This document shows positions 17,204 through 26,337 of a stretch of DNA of 52,710 nucleotides, one piece after another. The notes under the pieces are model-generated. The model had not been told where the DNA came from. It made no database searches and saw only the letters and a program-made list of their open reading frames with translations. How positions within the stretch are numbered: the stretch's first letter is position 1; every line of letters starts with the position of its first letter. The DNA is from Deltaproteobacteria bacterium. Lineage in GTDB: Bacteria; Myxococcota_A; Polyangia; Polyangiales; JAFGIB01. The stretch spans positions 1 to 52,710 of the forward strand of contig JAFGIB010000290.1 of assembly GCA_016929805.1 (NCBI GenBank). The letters are read 5' to 3'. The position numbers were made by a program, and so were the translations under genes.

Positions 17204-19006
17204 TTATTGCCTTGCGGCTGGGGATCCCTCGGCTGTCCGTTCGCGCCGCCCTAGGGTAGCCGGGCTCGCGCGGCGGTTACCTGCGTGTAGGCCGTCCCAG
17301 AAGGCGCTGGTATTAGTCCCAAGAGTGCGGATTCGGTAGCCTCCCTCTTGCACCACCAGGGTCGGCAGGCCGAGCTCGCCCACCAATCGACCGTTCTGAG
17401 CGAAGTCGCGGGCGTCCAGGTTCCAGTTGCCGGTGGGATCTCCGCGAGCCGTGTCCAATCCCAACGCAACCACCAAAAACGTCGGCCGAAAATCGCGAAT
17501 GACCCCCAGCGCCCGTTTGAGCGTGGCAATATACTGCCCGTCGGCGAGCTTTTCAGGCAGCGGCAGGTTCAGATTATAACCCTTGCCTGCATCCTCGCCG
17601 CGCTCCGTGGTAAAGCCCGAAAAATAGGGGTACGCGAAATCAGGATGGCCGTGAATCGATATCGTCAGCACATTATTTTGTTTATAAAAAATGTCCTGCT
17701 GGCCGTTGCCGTGGTGATAATCCAAATCCAGAATCGCCACCCGACCCTCTCGGCTGAGTAGCTGCGCCGCCAAGGCGTTGTTGTTGAAATAACAGAACCC
17801 CCCGAACAAGCGCCGTTCCGCGTGATGTCCCGGAGGGCGGACCAAGGCGTAGCTCAATCGCCATCCTTGCACCAACAACCGGGCGCCGGTCAGCGCGCAG
17901 TCCGCCGCGCCGCGCGCCGCGTGCCAGGCATTTCGCGAAAGCGGCGTGAAGGTGTCGATGCAATAGTATCCCGCGCGCAAAGCCATCTCGAGCGGCGGCT
18001 TGGCGCGCCTTCGAATCGGAAAGACATAAGGGTATACCGCTTGCTTTTCCGGCAGTCGCGCGCACATCCGACGCAAATATTCGACATAGTCCGAGTCGTG
18101 CACCGTCTTGAGGGCGCTCACGGCGTGCGGCTCGGGATCGATAATTACGAAAAGTCCGCTTTTCTTCAGCTCCGTAAGGATACGCGAGATGCGAACCGGA
18201 CTCTCGACATAGCCGCGCTCGCGCACGTGGTGGATCTCATGCCGGTTGTTGATCAACAACGCGACCTGCGCCTTGACCGTCACAGGAGCGGAAAGCTGAA
18301 AATCGGAAGCGATGCGGCGATATCGAAATGGTCTCAACCTCACCGGGTCGTCGGTAAACGACGCGACCACCCGGTCGACATATTCGGGCGGGCAGAGCTT
18401 GGAATACTTGCGCTCGAGCACCGCGCGGACCACCTGCCGGGCGAAATCGCGACTCAGCGGTTGCTCGCTTCCAATCCCGTCGTAGACAAGCAGAGGCATG
18501 CAGTTATCGCTTGGCTTAATCGCAAGCTGATACTCGGTCCCGTCGACGGGGCGCGCGCCGTAGCGCTCGTAAAAACGCAGCCTGCGACGATTGTCCGCTA
18601 TCACGCTTTTGTCCGCGCGGCACGACTCAAAATCGTCCGGTAGACATTCGAAAAAGAGTCCCTTGGCGGCCAAGGCGCGCGCTTCGTCGCGCGCCGCTTC
18701 GTACAGAGCGCCACCTACACCGTAGCTGGTCTTACCTTTCTCCACCGCTAAAAAGTCTAAAAAACAGAAGCCGATTTGAGGCTCGTGCATCAGTACGGCG
18801 CAGCCCACCACCCGGAAACGCCGCTCGGCCACGACCAGAATATAGCGGAACCGCTTGCGGAACGGATTGCGCAGCCGATCAGGCAAGCCTTCGATCTCCT
18901 CGCGTCGAGCCTCGGGGAAGTGCGCTCTCAGGATTTGAACCGCGTGGTCCAAGGCCGTACGATTGGGCGGCAGGACGTCGTCGTGAATGCGGCGAATTCG
19001 AAACAT
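17204..19006 (-). CDS. GNAT acetyltransferase fused to histone-deacetylase/acetylpolyamine-amidohydrolase domain
   Basis: 600 residues, ATG with AGGAG upstream. Residues 1-165 look like a GNAT domain: FLDFLAVEKGKTSYGVGG includes the acetyl-CoA loop (YGVGGALYE), and FYERYGARPV is the usual late GNAT motif. Residues about 247-590 are an HDAC-superfamily domain with all key residues: RPPGHH (His394, His395), DLDYHHGNG (zinc ligands Asp429 and His431), ALGLDTARGDP (Asp518) and EGGY. In this superfamily zinc-bound water removes acetyl groups from lysines, polyamines or other amines. A fused acetylase and deacetylase could toggle one substrate, or the GNAT half could be a binding domain. Divergent from the HMG-CoA reductase gene (240 bp). 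Confidence 0.88.
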   Translation of the reverse strand: MFRIRRIHDDVLPPNRTALDHAVQILRAHFPEARREEIEGLPDRLRNPFRKRFRYILVVAERRFRVVGCAVLMHEPQIGFCFLDFLAVEKGKTSYGVGGALYEAARDEARALAAKGLFFECLPDDFESCRADKSVIADNRRRLRFYERYGARPVDGTEYQLAIKPSDNCMPLLVYDGIGSEQPLSRDFARQVVRAVLERKYSKLCPPEYVDRVVASFTDDPVRLRPFRYRRIASDFQLSAPVTVKAQVALLINNRHEIHHVRERGYVESPVRISRILTELKKSGLFVIIDPEPHAVSALKTVHDSDYVEYLRRMCARLPEKQAVYPYVFPIRRRAKPPLEMALRAGYYCIDTFTPLSRNAWHAARGAADCALTGARLLVQGWRLSYALVRPPGHHAERRLFGGFCYFNNNALAAQLLSREGRVAILDLDYHHGNGQQDIFYKQNNVLTISIHGHPDFAYPYFSGFTTERGEDAGKGYNLNLPLPEKLADGQYIATLKRALGVIRDFRPTFLVVALGLDTARGDPTGNWNLDARDFAQNGRLVGELGLPTLVVQEGGYRIRTLGTNTSAFWDGLHAGNRRASPATLGRRERTAEGSPAARQ

Positions 19007-19246
19007 GAAAAGAACTCCTGCGCCCGATGCTATTGTTCAGACGCGCTAATGACCAGATACCATAACAGGCTCATGAAACCGATGGCAAATATCGAAACGC
19101 GTTATCGCTCTCTCGATCTTTTATGCGGCTTCGAGCGAAAGCGGCGAAATGCGTGAACTCGAATGGTTGCGCTACCGATACATACGCATTGAACGTTTTC
19201 TGCGATCTATTTACCATGCTAGTCGTATCGACATAGGACTCTGACC

Positions 19247-20533
19247 GTGAAAGAGATCTCCAGACACCCGGGATTTTACAAGCTTCCGATAGACGAACGC
19301 CTGCGCGTGGCGGCGCAAGCGTTGGAAATCGAGCTTGACGAGCTTATCGCTGCGATTGATCGAGGCGGCTTGCAAGCCGAAACCGCGGATAAAATTATCG
19401 AGAATGTCATCGGCACCTACGCGCTGCCTTTTGCCCTTGGGCTCAATTTCAAGGTCAACGGACGGGACTATTTGGTTCCCATGGCGGTGGAAGAGCCTTC
19501 GGTGGTGGCCGCCGCCTCTAACGCCGCGAAGATGATACGCGCTGGAGGCGGGTTTTTCGCGGATGCGGACGAATCGATCATGATCGGCCAGGTCCAATTG
19601 GAATACGTTCCAAACGCGGCCGAGGCCAGCGCGGCGATAATAAGCCATGAAAAAGAGCTGGTCGATCTCGGCAATCGAGCAATTCCCGACTTGCTGCTTC
19701 ACGGCGGTGGCGTACGCGGTTTGGAAGTTCGGCAATTAACCGATGACATGTTGGTGGTTCATATGTTGGTCGATTGCAGGGACGCGATGGGTGCGAATAC
19801 GGTCAATACGGTTTGCGAGAGCGTCTCCGGCAGAATCGGCTTGCTCGCCCGTTGCCGAGTTGGGCTTCGCATACTGTCGAACTTATGTGATCAGCGCAAG
19901 GTCCGGGTAACGGTGAAGGTTCCTCCGAGCGCGATCGCGTCCAAAGGCTTTTCCGGTGAGCAGGTGCGCGACGGGATCGCCAAGGCTTCGCGCTTCGCCG
20001 AAATCGATCCCTATCGCGCGGCGACCCATAATAAAGGCGTGATGAACGGCATAGACGCGGTTGTGATCGCCACCGGCAACGATTTTCGCGCGGTTGAGGC
20101 CGGCGCGCATGCGTATGCCGCTAGAAGCGGACGGTATCGACCGTTGTGCACGTTTTGCGTGGATGACCAGGGTCAGCTATTGGGAAAGATGGAAATCCCG
20201 ATGGCGTTAGGGATCATAGGAGGTCCGACACGAGTTCATCAAGGCGCGCGGATGGCGCTTAGAATATTAAATGTAAAAAGCGCGCGCGAGCTGGCGCAAG
20301 TGGTCGCCAGCGTGGGCCTCGCCTCCAACTTGGCCGCGCTGCGGGCATTGTCGACCGAGGGCATCCAGCGCGGCCATATGACCTTACACGCGCGCAGCGT
20401 GGCGATTGCCGCGGGCGCTCAAGGCGCTCAAGTCGAGCTCGTGGCGGAACGGATTAGAGCGCTGGGCCAAATAACCGTCGAAGCAGCCGAGCAAGTACTC
20501 CAGGATCTGTCCAACGAGCGTTACTCTACGTAG
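19247..20533 (+). CDS. mvaA: Hydroxymethylglutaryl-CoA reductase, class II
   Basis: 428 residues from a GTG start; the ribosome site is weak (AGGACT). The protein matches class II HMG-CoA reductases in length and motifs: PMAVEEPSVVAAASNAAK carries the catalytic Glu, THNKGVMNGIDAV the Lys and ATGND the Asp, and GHMTLHAR near the C-terminus provides the catalytic His. It interconverts HMG-CoA and mevalonate. In myxobacteria the mevalonate route makes isoprenoid precursors, but class II enzymes also serve mevalonate breakdown, and no other pathway gene is nearby to decide. The 3' end overlaps the convergent sulfatase gene by 13 bp. Confidence 0.93.
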   Translation: MKEISRHPGFYKLPIDERLRVAAQALEIELDELIAAIDRGGLQAETADKIIENVIGTYALPFALGLNFKVNGRDYLVPMAVEEPSVVAAASNAAKMIRAGGGFFADADESIMIGQVQLEYVPNAAEASAAIISHEKELVDLGNRAIPDLLLHGGGVRGLEVRQLTDDMLVVHMLVDCRDAMGANTVNTVCESVSGRIGLLARCRVGLRILSNLCDQRKVRVTVKVPPSAIASKGFSGEQVRDGIAKASRFAEIDPYRAATHNKGVMNGIDAVVIATGNDFRAVEAGAHAYAARSGRYRPLCTFCVDDQGQLLGKMEIPMALGIIGGPTRVHQGARMALRILNVKSARELAQVVASVGLASNLAALRALSTEGIQRGHMTLHARSVAIAAGAQGAQVELVAERIRALGQITVEAAEQVLQDLSNERYST

Positions 20534-22008
20534 CCGAGCGAACGCAAGCCTTTCTCGATCTCCTTGGATAAGCGAGGAATCAGTGACTGGGTTTCAACGC
20601 CGGTTCGAATCCGCCATTGCGCGAGCTGCTGATGCAGCTTCTTTACCAAGTCGGGCTTGCTTTGAGCGAGATTGACCCGTTCGTCCGGATCCGCCTGCAA
20701 ATCGAAAAGCTGCTGGTACCATCCGCCCGATTCAAGCGGATATTCGACGAGCTTTACATTCGGCAATCTTATCGATGATATAAGACCTTTCTTACTTAAG
20801 CGCGCGCTGATCTCCGGAACGCGAACGGGCTCCGGCCTTGCGTGACTGAAGGCCGGGTGGGGCGCTTTATCTCGTTCGCTTCCTTTAATCAAAGCCAGCA
20901 GCGACCGCCCCTCGAGCCGCTCCGGCTTACGGCAACGTAAGAAATCCAACACGGTCGGCAAAACATCTACTAGCGTGACCTGCTGTTCGATGCGCCTGGC
21001 GGCCCACTTCTTGTCGGGAAAGTGCACGATCAAGGGAACGCGAAGTTGCTCGTCGTAAACCCGACCGCCGTGATCGGCGACCCACTCGCGTTCAAAAAGC
21101 GTCTCCCCATGATCCGACAGCAAGATCATAAGGGTGTTTTCCTGTATTCTCGTCCGCTTGAGCTCGTTTAGCAACCGCTCGACAATGATATCGGAAAACA
21201 AGACCTCGCCATTATAGCGAGCCTCGTATTCCCGCTCTTCCTTGGGTTCGAGCTTGAGCTTGATCTTCAATCCGGGAAGGTTGTCGCGCTCGTCGGGCGC
21301 CTCGAGCCGGGATTGTTCGGGTAAAAACCTCAATGCATATTGAGCCGGCGGAACATAGGGAAAATGGGGCTCGAAGAGGTGCAAGAAGAGAAAAAAGGGC
21401 TTTTCACCCTCACCCTTATCCCTAAGCCAGCGTTTGGCTAAAGCCCAGGTAATCTCTCCCTCCCTGCGGCTGCCGCTGAAAGCCGCGTTATACTCGTCGA
21501 AACCGCGCTGTAAATCCGTATGTGGCGTTAATGTCCAACCGCTGATAAATCCGCCGGTCGCATACCCCTCCTCTTTTAGTATCGACGCCATGGTCGGTAC
21601 CTTTTCTTTCAAACGCATGCCATTGCGCAAAATACCGTGCGACCCGGGAAAAAGCCCGGTAAATATCGTTGCATGAGAGGGAGCGGTGTTGGTCTGCGCG
21701 CTGATGGCCGTATCAAAGACCACGCTCTCTGCGGCCAGTCGGTCGATTACGGGGCTGGTGGCTTTTTCGTAGCCATAGACGCCGAGCCGGTCTCTACGAA
21801 GCGTATCGATGCTGATGAGAATTAGATTCGGCTGATCGCCGGCGGCGGCGACCGCCGATTTATTCGCTGAAGTCGCCTCCGGTGCGCTCGCTTGCTTTCC
21901 GCTCGTGCTTCTCTTCGAGCAGGAAAGAACGGCGAATAACGCGAGGGTAAAAAGCAATGCAATAATAATACTGGACTCAACGCGAGTGTTTTGTCTTTTG
22001 TCGGACAT
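20521..22008 (-). CDS. Lipoprotein of the sulfatase / alkaline-phosphatase superfamily with Thr at the nucleophile site
   Basis: 495 residues. The N-terminus is a lipoprotein signal with AVLSC (Cys30). The sulfatase fold is clear: NLILISIDTLRRDRLG holds the first metal ligand, then NTAPSHATIFTG, LLSDHGETLF with metal-binding Asp and His, and DLQADPDERVNL at the end. Sulfatases carry C/S-x-P-S-R at the active site; here it is T-A-P-S-H (Thr108, His112), so a formylglycine cannot form. Phosphoethanolamine and lipoteichoic-acid transferases use Thr, so a phospho-transfer or phosphodiester role is possible. The start lies 3 bp after the acyl-CoA dehydrogenase stop, so translation is probably coupled. 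Confidence 0.85.
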   Translation of the reverse strand: MSDKRQNTRVESSIIIALLFTLALFAVLSCSKRSTSGKQASAPEATSANKSAVAAAGDQPNLILISIDTLRRDRLGVYGYEKATSPVIDRLAAESVVFDTAISAQTNTAPSHATIFTGLFPGSHGILRNGMRLKEKVPTMASILKEEGYATGGFISGWTLTPHTDLQRGFDEYNAAFSGSRREGEITWALAKRWLRDKGEGEKPFFLFLHLFEPHFPYVPPAQYALRFLPEQSRLEAPDERDNLPGLKIKLKLEPKEEREYEARYNGEVLFSDIIVERLLNELKRTRIQENTLMILLSDHGETLFEREWVADHGGRVYDEQLRVPLIVHFPDKKWAARRIEQQVTLVDVLPTVLDFLRCRKPERLEGRSLLALIKGSERDKAPHPAFSHARPEPVRVPEISARLSKKGLISSIRLPNVKLVEYPLESGGWYQQLFDLQADPDERVNLAQSKPDLVKKLHQQLAQWRIRTGVETQSLIPRLSKEIEKGLRSLGYVE

Positions 22009-22011
22009 CGG

Positions 22012-23154
22012 TTAAAACGCCTTGGGTAATCCGAGCACTTGTTCCGCGATATAACTCAATAACATATTATTAAACACAAACACCGAAGCGTCGCGCAGTT
22101 TTCGTTCGATATCGTATTCCGTCGCGAGGCCCCAGCCGCCGAAGCTGGTCAAAGCCGCGCGTCCCGCTTCCCAAGCCGCTTCGGACGCAAGGACTTTTGC
22201 CAGCGCCGAACGTCCGGAGGCATCCTGCTTGCTTTCGAGCAAGCGCAACGCGTCCCAGCGCATGAGGTCGGCGGCCTCGGTTTTTGCATATGCCTGAGTC
22301 AACGGATACTGCACGCCCTGATTCTGTCCGACAGGACGGTTGAAAGTGATTCGCGTCTTCGCGTGCTCGATGCTTCGGTCCAAAAAGAACCTCGCGTTTC
22401 CTATCGACTCGGACGCGGCTAACAAACGCCGCAGAGCAAAACCCTTCATTAAGCATTTAAGGCCACCGCCTACCGGGCCCAAACGCGCGACGTCGGAAAC
22501 GCGAAGCCCATCGATGAAAAGCGTGGTTGTCAAACGATTGGCAATGAGCGTAACGGAATGGGTTTCTATCTTATCGCCAAGCTCTTTTCGATCGAGCAGA
22601 AAGAGCGTCGGTCCGCGGTCGGTTCGTACGAGCAATATCATCAAATCGCTGTGCTCGACGAGCGAGATTAGAACCTTGCGCGCGTCGAGCACCCAATGGT
22701 CCCCGTCAAGACGGGCGTAGCTCTCCAAATGGCTCATATCCGCGCCCGAATCCGGCTCGGTCGCGGCAACCGTGAGCAACCTGATCTTCCCGGACGCGAT
22801 CCCGGGAAGATATCGCGCGCGCTGCTCATCGGTTCCGTCCCGAACCAAGGTACTGGAGATCGCCATCTGAGCGTTGATAACCGAAGCGTCTCCACCAAAT
22901 CGATTTATCTCTTCCACTACCACCGCGGCGGTCGATGGGCCGAGACCAAGACCCCCATACTCCTTCGGGATCAAAGCACCGGGATAGCCCTTCTCGGCCA
23001 TTAAATCGACAAAAGCATCCGGAAAAGCGCGCGTTCGATCGACCTCTCGCCAGTATTCGGCGCCGAACTCGCGAGCCATCAATCGTATCTGTCTGCGAAC
23101 CTCTTTTAACTCGGGGCGCTCGATCATGTCACGGTCCAGATCTGTCATCGTCAC
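22012..23154 (-). CDS. Acyl-CoA dehydrogenase family protein
   Basis: 380 residues from GTG (an ATG at 23148 is an alternative; neither has a clear ribosome site). Family motifs are all present: IPKEYGGLGLGP, AATEPDSGADM, the FAD-binding RPVGQNQGVQYPL, and FGGWGLATEYDIERKLRDA. The enzyme would remove two hydrogens from the alpha and beta carbons of an acyl-CoA and pass electrons to ETF. At the position where short- and medium-chain enzymes have the catalytic Glu (YEGT after the RDA motif) this protein has Asn (FNNM), and it ends in LGLPKAF. That variant seems shared by a subfamily, so the base may lie elsewhere. Upstream gene of a two-gene unit with the sulfatase-fold lipoprotein. Confidence 0.88.
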   Translation of the reverse strand: MTMTDLDRDMIERPELKEVRRQIRLMAREFGAEYWREVDRTRAFPDAFVDLMAEKGYPGALIPKEYGGLGLGPSTAAVVVEEINRFGGDASVINAQMAISSTLVRDGTDEQRARYLPGIASGKIRLLTVAATEPDSGADMSHLESYARLDGDHWVLDARKVLISLVEHSDLMILLVRTDRGPTLFLLDRKELGDKIETHSVTLIANRLTTTLFIDGLRVSDVARLGPVGGGLKCLMKGFALRRLLAASESIGNARFFLDRSIEHAKTRITFNRPVGQNQGVQYPLTQAYAKTEAADLMRWDALRLLESKQDASGRSALAKVLASEAAWEAGRAALTSFGGWGLATEYDIERKLRDASVFVFNNMLLSYIAEQVLGLPKAF

Positions 23155-23637
23155 GTAAACGGCTTGAAATCAGTATAAAAAATGTTCCGCCGTAACTTTG
23201 TTATATCGCTCCAGGTCGTCCAGGGACAACAGCGCACAGAGCCCGCTTAGCTAAAAATCGAAGCGCAGATCTCGCTGACCAGCGTCGATCTTTCCCAAAG
23301 GATAAAGGAAAAACATAATAAATTCAATATGATAGTTAATTTCCTCAAAAAAAACAGCACTCACGAGCCGCCGAGAGAACCAAGCCGAGCGAGGCGAGGA
23401 TGCAAATAGAAAAACGTAACTGTAACGCAATCTCACTTTCGCTCGGGCGCTCAGCTCATTGATATTAGAGTTGAAAAGGAATAACAATCGCGTTCTAACT
23501 CATCTCGCTAACACACCGATCAACGCCTGACGCTTGATTGCGAGCGAGGGCAGTTCGACAACATCAAGGGCAACACCACTCATCGGAGCGACGGCTTTCT
23601 AATCGCCTTAAATCGCCTCGGTCCAGAAGGAGTAGAT
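23155..23637. other. Divergent intergenic region between acyl-CoA dehydrogenase gene and ppdK
   Basis: About 480 bp with no convincing gene. It should hold promoters for both divergent genes. An AT-rich stretch near 23300-23350 is the likeliest promoter zone, but I cannot pick a clear -35/-10 pair. GGAG lies seven bases before the ppdK ATG. Confidence 0.4.
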
Positions 23638-26283
23638 ATGGCATCCAAGAAGGGAAAAAAATACGTTTTCTTTTTCCGACCCGGCAAAGCAGAGGGCAAA
23701 GGAAATAACAAAAACCTACTCGGCGGCAAGGGCGCCGGCCTCGCCGAGATGTGTAACCTGGGTATTCCGGTACCTTCTGGATTCACCATCTCCACCGAGG
23801 CGTGCATCTACTACTTCAAAAACGGAAACAAGTGGCCCGTGGGGCTACAGCAAGAGGTGGATAAGAACATGGCCAAATTGGAATCGGGGATGGGAGCCCG
23901 ATTCGGCGACAGGGACAATCCTCTCTTGGTCTCGGTACGGTCAGGCGCGCGAGCCTCCATGCCGGGCATGATGGACACGGTGCTCAACCTCGGCCTAAAC
24001 GACAAAACCATCGCCGGGCTGATCAAACGCACCGACAATCCTAGGTTTGTTTACGACTCCTATCGCCGCTTTATCCATATGTTCTCGGACGTGGTGCTGG
24101 GTGTGGAAAAGGCGTTATTCGAGAAAGAGCTCTCCGCGTTGAAACAAGCAAAGGGGGTCGATCTCGATATGCAGCTTGACGCCGACGCCTTGATTCATCT
24201 CTGCGAACGCTATAAGGAAATCTTCAAAGCCCATACCGGGAAGGAGTTCCCGCAGGACCCGAAAAAACAGCTACAAATGGCGATTAACGCGGTATTCGGC
24301 TCTTGGAACAATAAGCGCGCCAAAGACTACCGAAGGCTTTATAACATCCCCGAGGACTGGGGCACCGCGGTCAACGTTCAAGCGATGGTGTTCGGCAACT
24401 CGGGAGACAAATCGGGTACGGGAGTGGCCTTCACCCGCAGCCCGTCCACGGGCGAAAACGTTTTCTTCGGCGAGTTTTTGGTCAACGCGCAAGGTGAAGA
24501 TGTGGTGGCGGGAATTCGCACGCCGCTTTCGATCGACGGTATGGGCAAGACCTTCCCGCAAGCTGCCGACAAGCTGCGCGCCATAGCGAAACGGTTGGAA
24601 AACCACTATCGCGACATGCTCGATCTCGAGTTCACGATTCAGGAAGAGACGCTTTATATGCTCCAGAGTCGCGTGGGCAAACGGACCGCGGCCTCGGCCA
24701 TCAAGATCGCGCATGATATGGTGCAGGAGAAACGCATTAAGAGGGAAGAGGCGGTGCTCAGGATTCACCCGTCGCAAATCGATCAACTACTGCATAAAAC
24801 CATTGATCCAAAGGCGACCCTGGAGGTGCTGACCACGGGGCTGCCGGCCTCGCCGGGCGCGGCGGTAGGACGGGTCGTTTTCAGCTCCGAGGAGGCCATT
24901 GAGCTACACGCGAAGGGTGAGCCCGCGCTTTTGGTTCGCTACGAGACCTCGCCGGAGGATCTCGCCGGCATGTCGGCGTCCGAGGGGATTTTGACGGTTC
25001 ACGGCGGGATGACCTCACACGCCGCGGTAGTCGCGCGCGGAATGGGCAAGTGCTGCGTAGCGGGCGCCGGCGAAATCGAGATGGACGAGGAAGACAAAAC
25101 CTTTAGCGTAAAGGGAGTCACGGTTCGCGCGGGCGATTGGTTGACCCTGGACGGAAGCGCCGGCCGAGTGATTCTCGGAAGCACCGATCTCGTCTCTCCC
25201 ACGCTTACCGGAGAATTCGGCACCATAATGCAGTGGGCCGACAAATTTCGCAGGCTAAAAATAAGAGCAAACGCCGATACGCCCGAGGACGCGACCTTGG
25301 CGCGCAAATTCGGAGCCGAGGGTATCGGTCTTTGCCGCACCGAGCACATGTTTTTCGCCGAGGATCGCATTCTCGCCGTCCGTCAGATGATCGTATCGGA
25401 TACCGATGATCAACGCGCTGTCGCCTTACAAAAGCTATTACCGATGCAGAAGAACGACTTCATCGGTATCCTCGAAGCGATGCAAGGGTTGCCGGTGACG
25501 ATTCGGCTTTTAGACCCACCGCTTCACGAATTTTTGCCCAAGACCAAAGCTTCGATCGAGAAGGTGGCCGAGGAGATGGGGATTTCCGCCGACGCGGTAG
25601 AAAGACGAGTGGAAGCGCTATCGGAGGCTAATCCCATGTTGGGCCACCGTGGATGCCGCCTCGGCATCACGCTATCGGCGATTTATGAAATGCAGGTTCG
25701 CGCGATTTTTGAGGCCACCGCGGAGCTCAAAAAGCGCAAGGTCGATGCCAGGCCGGAAGTCATGATCCCTCTCGTCGGGATAAAAAAGGAGCTTGAAATC
25801 TGCAAAGAGATGGTGATTCGCGTTGGCAAAGAGGTGCAAAAGGCGGAAGGCGTGAAGTTTCCCATCGAGGTCGGAACGATGATCGAGCTACCGCGCGCCT
25901 GCTTGGTCGCGGATCAGATAGCCGAGGAGGCGGAGTTTTTCTCTTTTGGCACCAACGATCTCACTCAAACGACCCTTGGTCTATCGCGCGATGACGCGGG
26001 AAGCTTCCTTCCCCACTACGTCGAGCGAGGGATTCTCCCCTATGATCCTTTCGCCAGCATTGACGAAGAGGGCGTGGGTTCGCTGATGAAGCTGGGAATC
26101 CAAAAGGGACGCAAGGTCAAGCCCAAGCTTAAGATCGGAATCTGCGGTGAGCACGGCGGCGATCCGAGGTCGGTGTCGTTCTGCCATGCCGTGGGGCTGA
26201 ACTACGTCAGTTGCTCCCCGTACCGGGTGCCCATCGCTCGGCTCGCGGCGGCGCACGCCGCCTTGGGCGAGAAACGCAAGTAG
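23638..26283 (+). CDS. ppdK: Pyruvate, phosphate dikinase
   Basis: 881 residues, the normal length, with ATG after GGAG. The N-terminal ATP-grasp part opens with LLGGKGAGLAEMC and has VSVRSGARASMPGMMDTVL. The swivelling phosphohistidine domain contains GGMTSHAAVVARGMG with the phosphorylated His461. The C-terminal PEP/pyruvate domain has GLCRTEHMFF, FGTNDLTQTTLG and GICGEHGGDP with catalytic Cys836. The enzyme interconverts pyruvate, ATP and phosphate with PEP, AMP and PPi, in glycolysis or gluconeogenesis depending on conditions. It stands alone on the plus strand; a family I repeat end begins 16 bp after its stop. No regulatory partner (PDRP) is seen nearby. Confidence 0.96.
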   Translation: MASKKGKKYVFFFRPGKAEGKGNNKNLLGGKGAGLAEMCNLGIPVPSGFTISTEACIYYFKNGNKWPVGLQQEVDKNMAKLESGMGARFGDRDNPLLVSVRSGARASMPGMMDTVLNLGLNDKTIAGLIKRTDNPRFVYDSYRRFIHMFSDVVLGVEKALFEKELSALKQAKGVDLDMQLDADALIHLCERYKEIFKAHTGKEFPQDPKKQLQMAINAVFGSWNNKRAKDYRRLYNIPEDWGTAVNVQAMVFGNSGDKSGTGVAFTRSPSTGENVFFGEFLVNAQGEDVVAGIRTPLSIDGMGKTFPQAADKLRAIAKRLENHYRDMLDLEFTIQEETLYMLQSRVGKRTAASAIKIAHDMVQEKRIKREEAVLRIHPSQIDQLLHKTIDPKATLEVLTTGLPASPGAAVGRVVFSSEEAIELHAKGEPALLVRYETSPEDLAGMSASEGILTVHGGMTSHAAVVARGMGKCCVAGAGEIEMDEEDKTFSVKGVTVRAGDWLTLDGSAGRVILGSTDLVSPTLTGEFGTIMQWADKFRRLKIRANADTPEDATLARKFGAEGIGLCRTEHMFFAEDRILAVRQMIVSDTDDQRAVALQKLLPMQKNDFIGILEAMQGLPVTIRLLDPPLHEFLPKTKASIEKVAEEMGISADAVERRVEALSEANPMLGHRGCRLGITLSAIYEMQVRAIFEATAELKKRKVDARPEVMIPLVGIKKELEICKEMVIRVGKEVQKAEGVKFPIEVGTMIELPRACLVADQIAEEAEFFSFGTNDLTQTTLGLSRDDAGSFLPHYVERGILPYDPFASIDEEGVGSLMKLGIQKGRKVKPKLKIGICGEHGGDPRSVSFCHAVGLNYVSCSPYRVPIARLAAAHAALGEKRK

Positions 26284-26299
26284 TCCCCGGCGCTACCTT

Positions 26300-26337
26300 A
26301 ACCTTAACGTTGCAAAAGATCCGTCGGCGTAAACCGC
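26300..26337. repeat. Family I repeat, single end fused to a coding sequence
   Basis: AACCTTAACGTTGCAAAA is followed by GATCCGTCGGCGTAAACCGC, matching the outer 38 bases of the copy at 34284. The second arm is absent. The outward-reading strand supplies the last ten codons (RFTPTDLLQR) and the TAA stop of the membrane gluzincin gene at 26304. Confidence 0.85.

Noticed and set aside
17822..18643. 273-codon open frame opposite the GNAT-HDAC gene
   Set aside because: Shadow frame without domain signals; the minus-strand protein has complete catalytic motifs.
20521..20533. 13-bp overlap of the HMG-CoA reductase and sulfatase gene ends
   Set aside because: Short convergent overlaps are common and need no special explanation.
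20590..20625. GGTTCGAATCC, like the T-arm of a tRNA
   Set aside because: It lies in the coding part of the sulfatase-fold gene and no acceptor stem or anticodon arm surrounds it.
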